A stretch of 64,000 nucleotides of DNA from contig NZ_LWKZ01000002.1 of assembly GCF_001905005.1 (NCBI RefSeq), positions 124,001 through 188,000 on the forward strand. The letters run 5' to 3'. Each line of letters begins with the position of its first letter. Position 1 is the first letter of the stretch. Source of the stretch: Streptomyces sp. CB02923. GTDB lineage: Bacteria; Actinomycetota; Actinomycetes; Streptomycetales; Streptomycetaceae. This document shows, one piece after another, positions 49,776 to 58,612 of this stretch. The notes below the pieces were generated by a model. The model was not told the DNA's origin, searched no databases, and saw only the letters and a program-made list of their open reading frames with translations. The translations under genes and the position numbers were made by a program.

Positions 49776-52700
49776 TCAGGCCTTGCGGGCCCGCGTCGCC
49801 TTCTTCGCAGCCGTCGGCTTCGCGGCCGTCTTCACGGCCGCCTTCTTGGCCGCCGCGGGCTTGGCGGCGGTCTTCTGGGCCGTCGTCCTGGCAGCGGTCG
49901 CCTTGGTGGCCGTCTTGGTGGCCGTCTTCGCCGAGACGGTCTTCTTGGCCGGGGCCTTCGTCGCGGCGACCGTCTTACGGGCCGCGCGCTTCTTCGCCCC
50001 GCCGGTCGTGGCCGGCCCCGCGTCGCTGACCCGGTCGCCCAGGATGTCGCGCAGGAACTTGCCCGTGTGGCTGGCGGGGATGGCCGCGACCTGCTCCGGC
50101 GTGCCCTCGGCGACGACCAGACCGCCGCCGTTGCCGCCCTCGGGACCCATGTCCACGACCCAGTCGGCGGTCTTGATCACGTCGAGGTTGTGCTCGATGA
50201 CGATGACCGAGTTGCCCTTGTCGACCAGGCCGGACAGCACCTTGATCAGCTTGCTGATGTCGTCGAAGTGCAGACCGGTGGTCGGCTCGTCCAGGACGTA
50301 GACCGTACGGCCCGTGGAACGCTTCTGCAGCTCGGAGGCGAGCTTGACGCGCTGCGCCTCACCACCGGAGAGCGTCGGCGCGGACTGCCCGAGCCGGACG
50401 TAGCCCAGCCCGACCTCGTCGAGCGTCTTCAGGTGCCGGGCGATGGTCGGCACGGCCTCGAAGAAGCTCAGCGCCTCCTCGATCGGCATGTCCAGCACCT
50501 CGGCGATGGACTTGCCCTTGTAGTGGACCTCCAGGGTCTCCCGGTTGTAGCGCGCGCCGTGGCAGACCTCGCACGGCACGTACACGTCCGGCAGGAAGTT
50601 CATCTCGATCTTGATCGTGCCGTCGCCCGCGCAGTTCTCGCAGCGGCCGCCCTTGACGTTGAAGGAGAAGCGCCCGGGGAGGTAGCCGCGGACCTTGGCC
50701 TCCATCGTCTCCGCGAACAGCTTGCGGACGTTGTCGAAGACGCCGGTGTACGTCGCGGGGTTGGAGCGCGGCGTACGGCCGATGGGCGACTGGTCGACGT
50801 GTACGACCTTGTCCACCAGGTCGTCGCCCTCGACGCGCACATGGCGGCCGGGCACCGACTTGGCGCCGTTCAGCTCGCGCGCCAGGTGGGTGTAGAGGAT
50901 GTCGTTGACGAGCGTGGACTTGCCGGAGCCGGAGACGCCGGTGACCGCGGTGAGCACACCGAGCGGGAAGGAGACGTCGATGTCGCGGAGGTTGTTCTCC
51001 TTCGCGCCGTGCACCGTCAGCTGCCGCTTCGGGTCGGCGGGGCGCCGCACCTCGGGCGTCACGATGGCCTTCTTGCCGGACAGGTACTGCCCGGTGACCG
51101 ACTCCTTGTTCGTCAGGAGTTCCTTCATGGGGCCGCTGTGCACGACCTTGCCGCCGTGCTCGCCGGCGCCCGGACCGATGTCCACGACCCAGTCGGCGAC
51201 CTTGATCGTGTCCTCGTCGTGCTCGACGACGATGAGGGTGTTGCCCATGTCGCGCAGGCGCACCAGCGTCTCGATGAGGCGGTGGTTGTCGCGCTGGTGC
51301 AGGCCGATGGACGGCTCGTCGAGCACATACAGCACGCCGACCAGGCCGGAGCCGATCTGGGTGGCGAGCCGGATGCGCTGGGCCTCGCCGCCGGAGAGGG
51401 TGCCCGCCGCGCGGTTGAGCGAGAGGTAGTCCAGGCCAACGTCGACGAGGAACTTCAGCCGCTCGTTGACCTCCTTGAGGACCCGCTCGGCGATCTTCTT
51501 CTCGCGGGCGTCGAGCTTCATCTCGCGCAGGAAGTCGGCGCAGTCGCTGATCGACATGGCCGAGACCTCGGCGATGGAGTGGCCCTTGACCGTGACCGCG
51601 AGGACGATCGGCTTCAGGCGCGTGCCCTCACAGGTGGGGCAGGGCACCTCGCGCATGTAGCCCTCGAAGCGCTCGCGGCTGCTGTCGCTCTCCGCCTCCT
51701 GGTGGCGCCGCTTGACGAACGGCACGGCGCCCTCGAACGCGGTGGTGTACGAGCGCTCGCGGCCGTACCGGTTGCGGTAGCGCACGTCGATCTGGGTGCG
51801 GTGGCCGTTCAGGACGGCCTTCTTGGCGCGCTGCGGCAGCCCGGCCCAGGGGATGTCCGTACGGAATCCGAGGGCGTCGGCGAGCGCGCCGACCAGGCGG
51901 CCGAAGTACTCCTTGGTGTGGCCGTGCGACCAGGGGTGGACGGCGCCCTCGTCGAGGGACTTCTCCTCGTCCGGGATGATCAGATCCGGGTCGACCTCCA
52001 TGCGCGTACCGATGCCGGTGCAGTCGGGGCAGGCGCCGAAGGGCGAGTTGAAGGAGAAGGAGCGGGGCTCCAGCTCCTCGAACGACAGGTCGTCGCGCGG
52101 GCAGTACAGGTGCTCCGAATACATCCGCTCGCGCTGCGGGTCGTCCTCGTCGAGGTCGACGAAGTCGAGGATGACCATGCCGCCGGACAGGCCGAGCGCG
52201 GTCTCGACGGAGTCGGTCAGCCGCCGCTTGGCGCTGTCCTTGACGGTGAGGCGGTCGACGACCACCTCGATCGTGTGCTTCTCCTGCTTCTTCAGCTTCG
52301 GCGGGTCGGAGAGCTGGATCGTCTCCCCGTCGACGCGGGCGCGGCTGTAACCCTTGGTCTGCAGGTCGGAGAAGAGGTCGACGAACTCGCCCTTGCGCTC
52401 ACGCGCCAGCGGGGCCAGCACCTGGAAGCGGCTGCCCTCGGGCAGCTCCAGGACCTTGTCCACGATGGCCTGCGGCGACTGCCGGGCGATCGGGTCGCCG
52501 CACTCCGGGCAGTGCGGCTTGCCGATACGGGCGAACAGCAGGCGGAGGTAGTCGTAGACCTCGGTGATCGTGCCGACCGTGGAGCGCGGGTTGCGCGAGG
52601 TCGACTTCTGGTCGATCGAGACCGCGGGGGACAGGCCCTCGATGAAGTCCACATCGGGCTTGTCCATCTGCCCGAGGAACTGCCGGGCATAGGAGGAGAG

Positions 52701-52871
52701 CGACTCGACATAGCGGCGCTGCCCCTCGGCGAAGATCGTGTCGAAGGCGAGCGAGGACTTGCCCGACCCGGAGAGCCCCGTGAAGACGATGAGGGAATCC
52801 CGGGGGAGGTCGAGCGAGACGTTGCGGAGGTTGTGCTCGCGAGCGCCACGGACGATGAGACGGTCGGCCAC
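49776..52871 (-). CDS. uvrA: UvrA, excinuclease ABC subunit A
   Basis: A 1031-aa damage-recognition ATPase. Two ABC modules are visible: [14 protein letters not shown] near residue 33 and [14 protein letters not shown] near 650, signatures [13 protein letters not shown] and [13 protein letters not shown], and zinc fingers (CPDC, CENC...CEVC). Start is GTG 52871 ([14 protein letters not shown]); GTG 52883 is possible. The last 75 residues after about 955 are a Lys/Ala/Thr-rich histone-H1-like tail ([18 protein letters not shown], ending RARKA), which may aid DNA binding. A possible SOS box lies 232 bp upstream. Confidence 0.97.
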   Translation of the reverse strand: MADRLIVRGAREHNLRNVSLDLPRDSLIVFTGLSGSGKSSLAFDTIFAEGQRRYVESLSSYARQFLGQMDKPDVDFIEGLSPAVSIDQKSTSRNPRSTVGTITEVYDYLRLLFARIGKPHCPECGDPIARQSPQAIVDKVLELPEGSRFQVLAPLARERKGEFVDLFSDLQTKGYSRARVDGETIQLSDPPKLKKQEKHTIEVVVDRLTVKDSAKRRLTDSVETALGLSGGMVILDFVDLDEDDPQRERMYSEHLYCPRDDLSFEELEPRSFSFNSPFGACPDCTGIGTRMEVDPDLIIPDEEKSLDEGAVHPWSHGHTKEYFGRLVGALADALGFRTDIPWAGLPQRAKKAVLNGHRTQIDVRYRNRYGRERSYTTAFEGAVPFVKRRHQEAESDSSRERFEGYMREVPCPTCEGTRLKPIVLAVTVKGHSIAEVSAMSISDCADFLREMKLDAREKKIAERVLKEVNERLKFLVDVGLDYLSLNRAAGTLSGGEAQRIRLATQIGSGLVGVLYVLDEPSIGLHQRDNHRLIETLVRLRDMGNTLIVVEHDEDTIKVADWVVDIGPGAGEHGGKVVHSGPMKELLTNKESVTGQYLSGKKAIVTPEVRRPADPKRQLTVHGAKENNLRDIDVSFPLGVLTAVTGVSGSGKSTLVNDILYTHLARELNGAKSVPGRHVRVEGDDLVDKVVHVDQSPIGRTPRSNPATYTGVFDNVRKLFAETMEAKVRGYLPGRFSFNVKGGRCENCAGDGTIKIEMNFLPDVYVPCEVCHGARYNRETLEVHYKGKSIAEVLDMPIEEALSFFEAVPTIARHLKTLDEVGLGYVRLGQSAPTLSGGEAQRVKLASELQKRSTGRTVYVLDEPTTGLHFDDISKLIKVLSGLVDKGNSVIVIEHNLDVIKTADWVVDMGPEGGNGGGLVVAEGTPEQVAAIPASHTGKFLRDILGDRVSDAGPATTGGAKKRAARKTVAATKAPAKKTVSAKTATKTATKATAARTTAQKTAAKPAAAKKAAVKTAAKPTAAKKATRARKA

Positions 52872-53300
52872 GCCGGTCGGCACCTTTCTGGAGAGGGGCG
52901 GGAGGCCGCGGCTCAGCCTGCACGGGCCCGGTCGACGGCGGCGGGGCGGCCCGGTCGTCCGGGCGCCGAGCCGGTGGGCACGGAAGCTGAGCGGAGCCCC
53001 TGCCCCAGGGTATGGGGGCCGCCGCGGCGATGTCTTATTGATGCCACACACGAGCCTATAGCACGCGCATTCGAATTACCGGGTCCGTCGCACTGCTTCA
53101 CCCGAACGTGTGGTCGCTGATCTCAACACGCGGCAGCCCGCGTCTCTTCCTCGCGATCATCGACAGACCGCTCTCCCCTTCACCCACGCCTCCCGGACGC
53201 CTCCGGTTCCCCCGCGTACCGGGGCCGCCAGGGCGCCATCCGGCGGAACGGCAAAGGTGTCCGAAGTCACGGGTGAAGTGGCTGGTGTTCGATTTCCCGG
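52872..53300. other. Long uvrA upstream region without a recognisable gene
   Basis: The spacer contains the uvrA promoter region. On the minus strand TATAGG near 53058 is a candidate -10. Open frames across it have no ribosome sites and look like random Pro/Arg-rich translation. The only other structures I see are the SOS-like site at 53103 and the repeat array that begins near 53301. Confidence 0.6.
53103..53116 (-). promoter_or_regulatory. Possible LexA (SOS) box upstream of uvrA
   Basis: CGAACGTGTGGTCG matches the actinobacterial consensus CGAAC-N4-GTTCG except for one base in the right arm. UvrA is a usual SOS target. The distance to the uvrA start is 232 bp, near the candidate -10 at about 53058, so it would lie at an upstream operator position. 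Confidence 0.45.
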
Positions 53301-53458
53301 GCGCCTCACCGGGCTGTCCGTCCGGTGTTCAGGCTCTTCTCCAGGCCCTCCGTCCGGCGCTCAGGCGCTTCTCCGGACTGTCCGTCCGGCGCCCAGGCCT
53401 CGCGCGCCGGTGGCTCCGTCCGGCGCTCAGGCCTCGCGCGCCGGTGGCTCCGTCCGTA
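53301..53458 (-). repeat. 26-34-bp tandem repeat (about five units) spanning the tetR stop codon
   Basis: Two 34-bp units (53391-53424 and 53425-53458) are nearly identical; the second is the 3' end of tetR with its TGA (53427-53429). Three more degenerate units (starting 53301, 53327, 53359) share GTCCGTCCGG and a CTCAGG box. Read in the tetR direction, several copies again carry TGA at the same place. Confidence 0.9.
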
Positions 53459-54128
53459 CTACCCGCGACAGTACGTCGAACGTGTGCCGCAGCAGCTCCC
53501 CCTCCGCCGCGGCGATCTCCTCGACGGGAACACCCGCGAGCTGCTTCCGGATGACCGCCGCGTACACGGAGCGGTACGCGGCCACGGTCAGGGCCGCGGC
53601 CAGCCTCGGCCCGTACTCGTCCGGCCCGGCACCCTCGGCCTCCGCGAACAGTCCGGCGAGCGTGGCCTCGAACTCCTCCACGACCTCGCGCCCGCGGGCC
53701 AGCAGCGCCGGCGACTCCGCCAGCACCCGCCACCAGTAGCTGTCCCACGGCCCCACCCCGGCGAGCGGGTGCCGCTGCTCCAGCAGGTCGAGCGTGAGGC
53801 GGTGCAGCGCCTCCAGTGGCGAGCACCCCTCACCCCGCTCCCGTACGGCGCGCGTCGCCAGTTCCACGGCTTCGGGAACCCGGTCGAGGAAGAGGTCTTC
53901 CTTGCGGGGGAAGTAGTTGAAGACCGTCATCGTCGAGACCTCGGCCGCGCGGGCGACCTCGGCGACGGTGACGTGCTCGAAGCCTCGCTCGACGAACAGC
54001 CGGGTCGCCTCGCCGGAGATCCGTTCGCGGGTCCGGATCTTCTTGAGCTCGCGCAGCGAGAGCCCGCCAACGTCCGCGGTCCCCCGTTTGCCGCCGGTCC
54101 GCCCGCTCTTCTCCGCACCGTCACCCAT
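53427..54128 (-). CDS. TetR-family transcriptional regulator
   Basis: A 233-aa repressor. The N-terminal HTH reads ISGEATRLFVERGFEHVTVAEVARAAEVSTMTVFNYFPRKEDLF in one run (residues about 38-81): TVAEVARAAEV and STMTVFNYF are the recognition parts. The ligand-binding domain follows. ATG 54128 is used; the preceding TTG is less likely. Its start is only 48 bp from a divergent FAD-monooxygenase gene, and the AT-rich spacer holds the likely operator, so it probably represses that gene and itself. Confidence 0.93.
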   Translation of the reverse strand: MGDGAEKSGRTGGKRGTADVGGLSLRELKKIRTRERISGEATRLFVERGFEHVTVAEVARAAEVSTMTVFNYFPRKEDLFLDRVPEAVELATRAVRERGEGCSPLEALHRLTLDLLEQRHPLAGVGPWDSYWWRVLAESPALLARGREVVEEFEATLAGLFAEAEGAGPDEYGPRLAAALTVAAYRSVYAAVIRKQLAGVPVEEIAAAEGELLRHTFDVLSRVVRTEPPAREA

Positions 54129-54176
54129 GACCAAAATTTTAGCCGAAACAAATTTTTAGTCACTACACTTCTTCGC
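54129..54176. promoter_or_regulatory. Divergent promoter/operator region between tetR and the monooxygenase
   Basis: A 48-bp AT-rich spacer. On the minus strand CTAAAAATTTG and CTAAAATTTTG form a direct repeat about 18 bp apart, with AAAATTTT symmetry, a plausible TetR-type site. On the plus strand TACACT (54164-54169) lies 7 nt before ATG 54177 with no Shine-Dalgarno, so the monooxygenase mRNA is probably leaderless. Confidence 0.6.
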
Positions 54177-56084
54177 ATGGACATGGAGACAACCGACCGC
54201 ACGGACACGCGTCCGGACGTGGTGATCGCGGGCGCCGGGCCCGTAGGACTGATGCTCGCCTGCGAACTCGCCCTGCGCCGGGTGCGCGTCGTCGTGCTGG
54301 AGCGCCTGACCGCGCCGGACGAGACGATCAAGGCAGGGGCCATCAACACGCCCAGTGCGGAGGCGTTCTACCGGCGCGGGCTGCTGCCCGCGCTCGCCGA
54401 GGTGCAGAAGGAGGCGATCGGCCGGTTCAGCTCCTTCGTGCGGCAGCGGCAGGCGGCGGGGGCGACGGCCGTACGCGCGGTGCCGAAGTTCGCCGGTCAC
54501 TTCGCGGGCATCATGCTGCGCGCCGACCTCCTGGACGAGTCCGACCCCGACTTCCACGGCGCCGGACCGGCCGGCGACGTCGGGCTGGTGCCGCAGCTGA
54601 CACTGGAACGGCTGCTCGCCGAACGCGCCGCCGAACTCGGGGTCGTCGTACGCCGTGGCGTGGAGGTGACCGGCTTCGACGCGGCCGAGGACGGCGTGAC
54701 GGTGCGGCTGCGGCCGGTCGCGGAGGACGGGGACGGGGACGGGACGGCTGGGAGCGGGGACGGGGCGGCCGGGAGCGGGGACGGGGCGGCCGGGGGCCCG
54801 GCCCCGGAGACGGTCCGGGCCGGCTGGCTGGTGGGCTGCGACGGCGGGCGCAGTACGGTCCGCAGGCTCGCGGGGTTCCCCTTCCCCGGCACCGACCCGG
54901 AGATCACCGGCCACCAGGCGATGGTGGAGCTGACCGGGTCCGAGAAGCTCGGCGCGGGCTGGAACGAGACGGATACCGGGATCTACGCCCACGGCCCGCT
55001 GCCCGGCCGCATCCTCACCGTCGAGTTCGACGGCCCTCCGGAGGACCGCGACGCCCCCATCACCCTGGAGGAGTTGCAGACCAGCCTGCGCAGCGTCTCG
55101 GGGACCGACGTCACGATCACCAAGGTGCTCACCGCCACCCGCTTCACCGACAATGCCCGCCAGGTCCCCGACTACCGCTCCGGGCGCGTCCTGCTGGCCG
55201 GCGACGCGGCGCACGTGCATTCGCCGTTCGGCGGCCAGGGACTGAACCTGGGCATCGGGGACGCGGTGAACCTGGGCTGGAAGCTGGCCGCCACGATCCA
55301 CGGCCACGCGCCGGAAGGGCTGCTGGACACGTACACCACCGAGCGGCACCCGATCGGCGCGTGGGTGCTGGAGTGGACCCGCGCCCAGATCGCGGTGATG
55401 CGGCCGGACCCGCACGCCCGTGCGCTGCGCGAGGTGGTCCGCGACCTGACGCGTACCGTCACCGGCACCACCTACTTCACCAAGAAGATCTCCGGCGTGT
55501 GGCAGGGCTACGACCTGCCCGGCGACCACCCGCTGACCGGCCGCAGCGCCCCCGACCTCGAACTGGCCGACGGCACCCGGCTCGCCGCCCACCTCCAGGA
55601 CGGGCGGGGGCTGCTGCTCGTCCTCTCCGATGCCCCGGAGGCGGCCTGGCAGGCCGCGGAGCACGCCGCCGGGTACGAGGGGCGGGTGCGCGTGGTGACG
55701 GGCCGCTGCCCGGGGCGTCCGGAGCTGGCCGGGCTGCTGGTACGGCCGGACGGGATCACGGCTTGGGCCTCCGGTACGGACGTACGGCGGGACGCTGAGG
55801 GGGCGGCTGAGGGGGCGACTGAGAAGGCGGCGGAGAGGGCGGCTGAGGAGGCCGCCCGTACGGCCCGGAACGGGGAGGCCGCGGTCGCGTCGTGGCAGAG
55901 CGGTGAGGCGGTCGGGGCGGTCGGGACGGCGGACGGGGATACCGTCCGTGTCCGTACGGGCGGCGCGGCGACCGCCACGCGAACGGCAGCGGCAGCGTCC
56001 GCGACCTGCACGGCGGACGAATCGGCCGCTCTCGGCGACGCGTTGCGGCGGTGGTTCGGCGCTCCTGATGGGGAGGCTGGGTAG
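54177..56084 (+). CDS. FAD-dependent aromatic monooxygenase (class A, PheA/TetX-like)
   Basis: A 635-aa flavoprotein hydroxylase. The FAD-binding VVIAGAGPVGLMLACEL (residues 15-31), GCDGGRSTVRRLAG near 220 and GRVLLAGDAAHVHSPFGGQG near 335 are the three class A motifs. The C-terminal thioredoxin-like domain ends near 520; the last 110 residues are Ala/Glu/Thr-rich low complexity, with a TEKAAERAAEEAARTA stretch. Another repeat, SGDGAAGSGDGAAGG, sits near 190-205. It is controlled by the divergent TetR and may detoxify or hydroxylate a phenolic compound. Confidence 0.92.
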   Translation: MDMETTDRTDTRPDVVIAGAGPVGLMLACELALRRVRVVVLERLTAPDETIKAGAINTPSAEAFYRRGLLPALAEVQKEAIGRFSSFVRQRQAAGATAVRAVPKFAGHFAGIMLRADLLDESDPDFHGAGPAGDVGLVPQLTLERLLAERAAELGVVVRRGVEVTGFDAAEDGVTVRLRPVAEDGDGDGTAGSGDGAAGSGDGAAGGPAPETVRAGWLVGCDGGRSTVRRLAGFPFPGTDPEITGHQAMVELTGSEKLGAGWNETDTGIYAHGPLPGRILTVEFDGPPEDRDAPITLEELQTSLRSVSGTDVTITKVLTATRFTDNARQVPDYRSGRVLLAGDAAHVHSPFGGQGLNLGIGDAVNLGWKLAATIHGHAPEGLLDTYTTERHPIGAWVLEWTRAQIAVMRPDPHARALREVVRDLTRTVTGTTYFTKKISGVWQGYDLPGDHPLTGRSAPDLELADGTRLAAHLQDGRGLLLVLSDAPEAAWQAAEHAAGYEGRVRVVTGRCPGRPELAGLLVRPDGITAWASGTDVRRDAEGAAEGATEKAAERAAEEAARTARNGEAAVASWQSGEAVGAVGTADGDTVRVRTGGAATATRTAAAASATCTADESAALGDALRRWFGAPDGEAG

Positions 56085-56266
56085 TCGGGGGGGCCGAGGG
56101 GGACGGGCGGACGGCCGGGTAGCGGTTTCGGCCCCGGCAGGTTCCGCCCCCACGGCCTCGTCCGGCCCGCCTCCACCGGGCCGGACGGGGCCGTTCCACG
56201 CCGCCGGCGCCACCCGCGTACGCCCGGATCTGTGCAGGCCGACTCCCGCAGACGCCACCGCGGCGC

Positions 56267-56272
56267 TAGCTT
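56267..56272 (+). promoter_or_regulatory. -10 element of a leaderless promoter (gene 56279)
   Basis: TAGCTT is followed by exactly 6 nt and the ATG at 56279, with no Shine-Dalgarno. Confidence 0.55.
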
Positions 56273-56278
56273 CGGACC

Positions 56279-57049
56279 ATGACCGACAACGTGCCCGACT
56301 CCGTGCCGGGTTTTGCACAGGACACCGCCTCCGTCCGTGAGGCAACCGACCGACTGCTCGTCGATGTGGGCAAGTTGGACGACGAGGCGATCGGAGAACC
56401 GTCACTGCTGCCCGACTGGACCCGCGGCCACCTGCTCGCCCACGTCGCACGCAACGCCGATGCCCTCGTCAACCTGCTGACCTGGGCGCGTACCGGCGTC
56501 CGCACCCCGATGTACGCGAGCGCCGAGGCCCGGGACGCCGACATCGCCGAGGGCGCCGACCGGCCGCTCGCCGTGCACCTGGACGACCTGCGGACCAGCG
56601 CCGAGCGCTTCGACGCGGCAGCGGCGGCCGTGCCGCCCGCCCGCCGCCAGTACGAGCTGGAGATGCGCAACGGCGTCCTCGAACGCGCCGCCCGGCTGCC
56701 GTTCCGCCGGCTGGCCGAGGTCGAGCTGCACCGTATCGACCTGGGAGTCGGCTACGGCATCGAGCAGCTGCCGACGGCCTTCGTCGACGCCGAACTGGCG
56801 TTCATGACGGGGAAGAAGTTCGCGGGGCACGTCGACGTACCGGCCCTGGAACTGCGCACCCCCGACGGACGGCGGTGGCGGACCGGCCGTACGGAGCACA
56901 CCGGTGTGGTCACGGAGCGCACGGGAGACGTCCCGTACCTGGTGGTGTCCGGCTCCCCCAACGAACTGGTCGGCTGGCTCACCGGACGGGCCAAGGGCAC
57001 CGGACTCGACACCCGGGGCGGCCCCCTTCCGGGCCTCCCCCCGCTTTAG
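56279..57049 (+). CDS. Maleylpyruvate isomerase / mycothiol-dependent DinB-like protein
   Basis: A 256-aa protein of the mycothiol-dependent maleylpyruvate isomerase family. LLPDWTRGHLLAHVARNADAL (with the first His near residue 56) and RLAEVELHRIDLGVGY (E and H near 146-150) supply the metal-binding His-Glu-His set of the DinB-like fold. Members use mycothiol, the actinobacterial thiol. The stop TAG at 57047-57049 is also part of the -10 hexamer of the next gene. An aromatic-degradation role with the nearby monooxygenase is possible but unproven. Confidence 0.85.
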   Translation: MTDNVPDSVPGFAQDTASVREATDRLLVDVGKLDDEAIGEPSLLPDWTRGHLLAHVARNADALVNLLTWARTGVRTPMYASAEARDADIAEGADRPLAVHLDDLRTSAERFDAAAAAVPPARRQYELEMRNGVLERAARLPFRRLAEVELHRIDLGVGYGIEQLPTAFVDAELAFMTGKKFAGHVDVPALELRTPDGRRWRTGRTEHTGVVTERTGDVPYLVVSGSPNELVGWLTGRAKGTGLDTRGGPLPGLPPL

Positions 57050-57052
57050 GGT
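57047..57052 (+). promoter_or_regulatory. -10 element of the metallo-beta-lactamase gene, overlapping a stop codon
   Basis: TAGGGT is 6 nt before ATG 57059. Its first three bases are the stop codon of the upstream gene. It implies a separate leaderless transcript in addition to any read-through. Confidence 0.55.
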
Positions 57053-57058
57053 GGACCC

Positions 57059-57715
57059 ATGAGCTACACGGGAGCAGTGAAGGTCGGCGGACCGGCCGAC
57101 GTACACGAGCTGGCCGACCTGATGATTTCCAAGGTCGCGGTCGGCCCGATGGACAACAACGCCTATCTGCTGCGCTGCCGCGCCACCGGCGAGCAGTTGT
57201 TGATCGACGCCGCCGCCGAGCCGGCCACCCTTGTCAACCTGATCGGCGACAGCGGCATCGCCTCCGTGGTGACCACCCATCAGCACGGTGACCACTGGGG
57301 CGCGCTGCGCGAGGTCGTGGACGCGACGGGCGCCCGTACGTACGCGGGCCGGTACGACGCCGAAGGCATCCCCGTACCGACCGACGTGCCCGTCGAGGAC
57401 GGCGACACCATCGCCGTCGGCGAGGTCCGGCTGACCGCCCGCCACCTGGCGGGACACACCCCGGGCAGCATCGCCCTGATCTACGACGACCCGCACGGGC
57501 ACCCGCACGTCTTCACCGGCGACTGCCTCTTCCCCGGCGGCATCGGCAACACCTGGGACGACCCGGAGCGGTTCACCAGCCTCCTCGACGACATCTCGGC
57601 CAAGCTCTTCGGCGCGCTGCCCGACGAGACCTGGGTCTACCCGGGGCACGGCTCGGACACCACGCTCGGCGCGGAGCGCCCGCACCTCGCCGAGTGGCGC
57701 GAACGCGGCTGGTGA
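57059..57715 (+). CDS. Metallo-beta-lactamase-fold hydrolase (glyoxalase II-like)
   Basis: A 218-aa MBL-fold enzyme with THQHGDHWG (H74, H76, D78, H79), LAGHTPGSIAL with a further His near 139, FTGDCLFPGG with Asp near 160, and YPGHGSDTT near 203, the full HxHxDH...H...D...H set for two metals. Small proteins of this kind in actinobacteria are often annotated as glyoxalase II or mycothiol-linked hydrolases. It lies 9 bp after the maleylpyruvate-isomerase-like gene, so a thiol-conjugate role is plausible. Confidence 0.9.
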   Translation: MSYTGAVKVGGPADVHELADLMISKVAVGPMDNNAYLLRCRATGEQLLIDAAAEPATLVNLIGDSGIASVVTTHQHGDHWGALREVVDATGARTYAGRYDAEGIPVPTDVPVEDGDTIAVGEVRLTARHLAGHTPGSIALIYDDPHGHPHVFTGDCLFPGGIGNTWDDPERFTSLLDDISAKLFGALPDETWVYPGHGSDTTLGAERPHLAEWRERGW

Positions 57716-57717
57716 CG

Positions 57718-57850
57718 GACGGGCGGACGGGCAGGGACGCGTAGGCCGGTGCGGACGGGCAGAGATGCTTGGACCGGTCCGCACCGGCAGGGACGCGTAG
57801 GCCGCCCGCACCGGCAGAGACGCTTGGGCCGGTGCGGGCGGCCGGTCCGT
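57718..57850. repeat. 27-28-bp tandem repeat with inverted symmetry in a convergent spacer
   Basis: About four units with the core GGCAGRGACGCKTAGGCC or GGCAGAGATGCTTGGACC. GGTGCGGAC... and ...GTCCGCACC make units pair with each other, so large hairpins can form. The array lies between stops at 57715 and 57876 and may also serve as a terminator. Confidence 0.8.
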
Positions 57851-57875
57851 GCCCGGCCGCCCGGCGGGTGGTCCG

Positions 57876-58334
57876 TCAGCAGGTGACGTAGGACCGGCGC
57901 GCGTTGTTGTAGCCGCAGCTGTCGACGCGCGCGCCGGACGGCTTCTTGAGGGTCGCGGTGTCCTTGGTGTTGTTCCACACGTAGGCACGGCGGTTCTGGT
58001 AGCGGTGGGCGGCGGTGTCGCGCCCGCGGCCGGTGTGCACCGTCACGGTCTTCCCGGCTCCCAGGCTGTACGTACCGAAGGTGTACGTGTGGCGGGAGGT
58101 GTCGGTCAGCTTCCAGCCCTTGAGGCTGACGGCGCGCGAGGTGGAGTTCTTGATCTGCACCCACTCGGCGTTGAGGCTGGCGTTGGAGCGGTTGTCGCTG
58201 CCGGGGCTGTTGTAGTAGATCTTCGACAGGTGCACGGATCCGGCCGCGGACGCGGGTGCTGCCGTGACGAGCCCTCCGGCCGCCGTGGCTATCGCGAGTG
58301 CGGCAGCGGCGGCCGCCTTGTTGTGATGACGCAT
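57876..58334 (-). CDS. Secreted lamin-tail-domain protein
   Basis: A 152-aa exported protein. The signal peptide is residues 1-31 (AAAAAALAIATAAGGLV, cleavage after ASA). The mature part is a lamin-tail (LTD) immunoglobulin-like fold: VHLSKIYYNSPGSDN, NAEWVQIKNSTSRAVSLKGW, YTFGTYSLGAGKTVTVHTG and NTKDTATLKKPSG. Such domains bind nucleic acid or cell-wall material in bacteria. Two Cys near the C-terminus may form a disulfide. It has its own promoter; TACAGT at about 58424 on the minus strand is a candidate -10. Confidence 0.92.
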   Translation of the reverse strand: MRHHNKAAAAAALAIATAAGGLVTAAPASAAGSVHLSKIYYNSPGSDNRSNASLNAEWVQIKNSTSRAVSLKGWKLTDTSRHTYTFGTYSLGAGKTVTVHTGRGRDTAAHRYQNRRAYVWNNTKDTATLKKPSGARVDSCGYNNARRSYVTC

Positions 58335-58579
58335 GGTCCCCCCTCGGGACAGTGCGCGCCGACGGGCCGAGGCCGGTGGGGCGTCGGTCTCCCTACGGGC
58401 GCGCGACCAACGATGCGCGCACTGTACGGGCTTGTGGCGCACCGCGGACATATGTGACGTACGCATATGCCCTGCGACTGGCCTACGTCTGCCCGGCGCA
58501 TGCGGGCGAGGCCCTGCGGTACACCCGCGGGACCTCGCTCAACGCCTTGCGGCGGATCGGCCATCCGCCCGGCCGGCCG

Positions 58580-58612
58580 GTCAGGCGTCTCCGGACAACT
58601 CGTCAGGCGTCT
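58580..58612 (-). repeat. 11-bp direct repeat spanning the terC stop codon
   Basis: GTCAGGCGTCT occurs at 58580-58590 and 58602-58612, period 22 bp. The second copy contains the terC stop (TGA on the minus strand at 58603-58605), so the gene end is duplicated once downstream. Confidence 0.75.

Noticed and set aside
49740..53120. An 1126-codon plus-strand frame opposite uvrA
   Set aside because: Shadow of uvrA; no start signal and unnatural Leu/Arg/Asp/Val composition.
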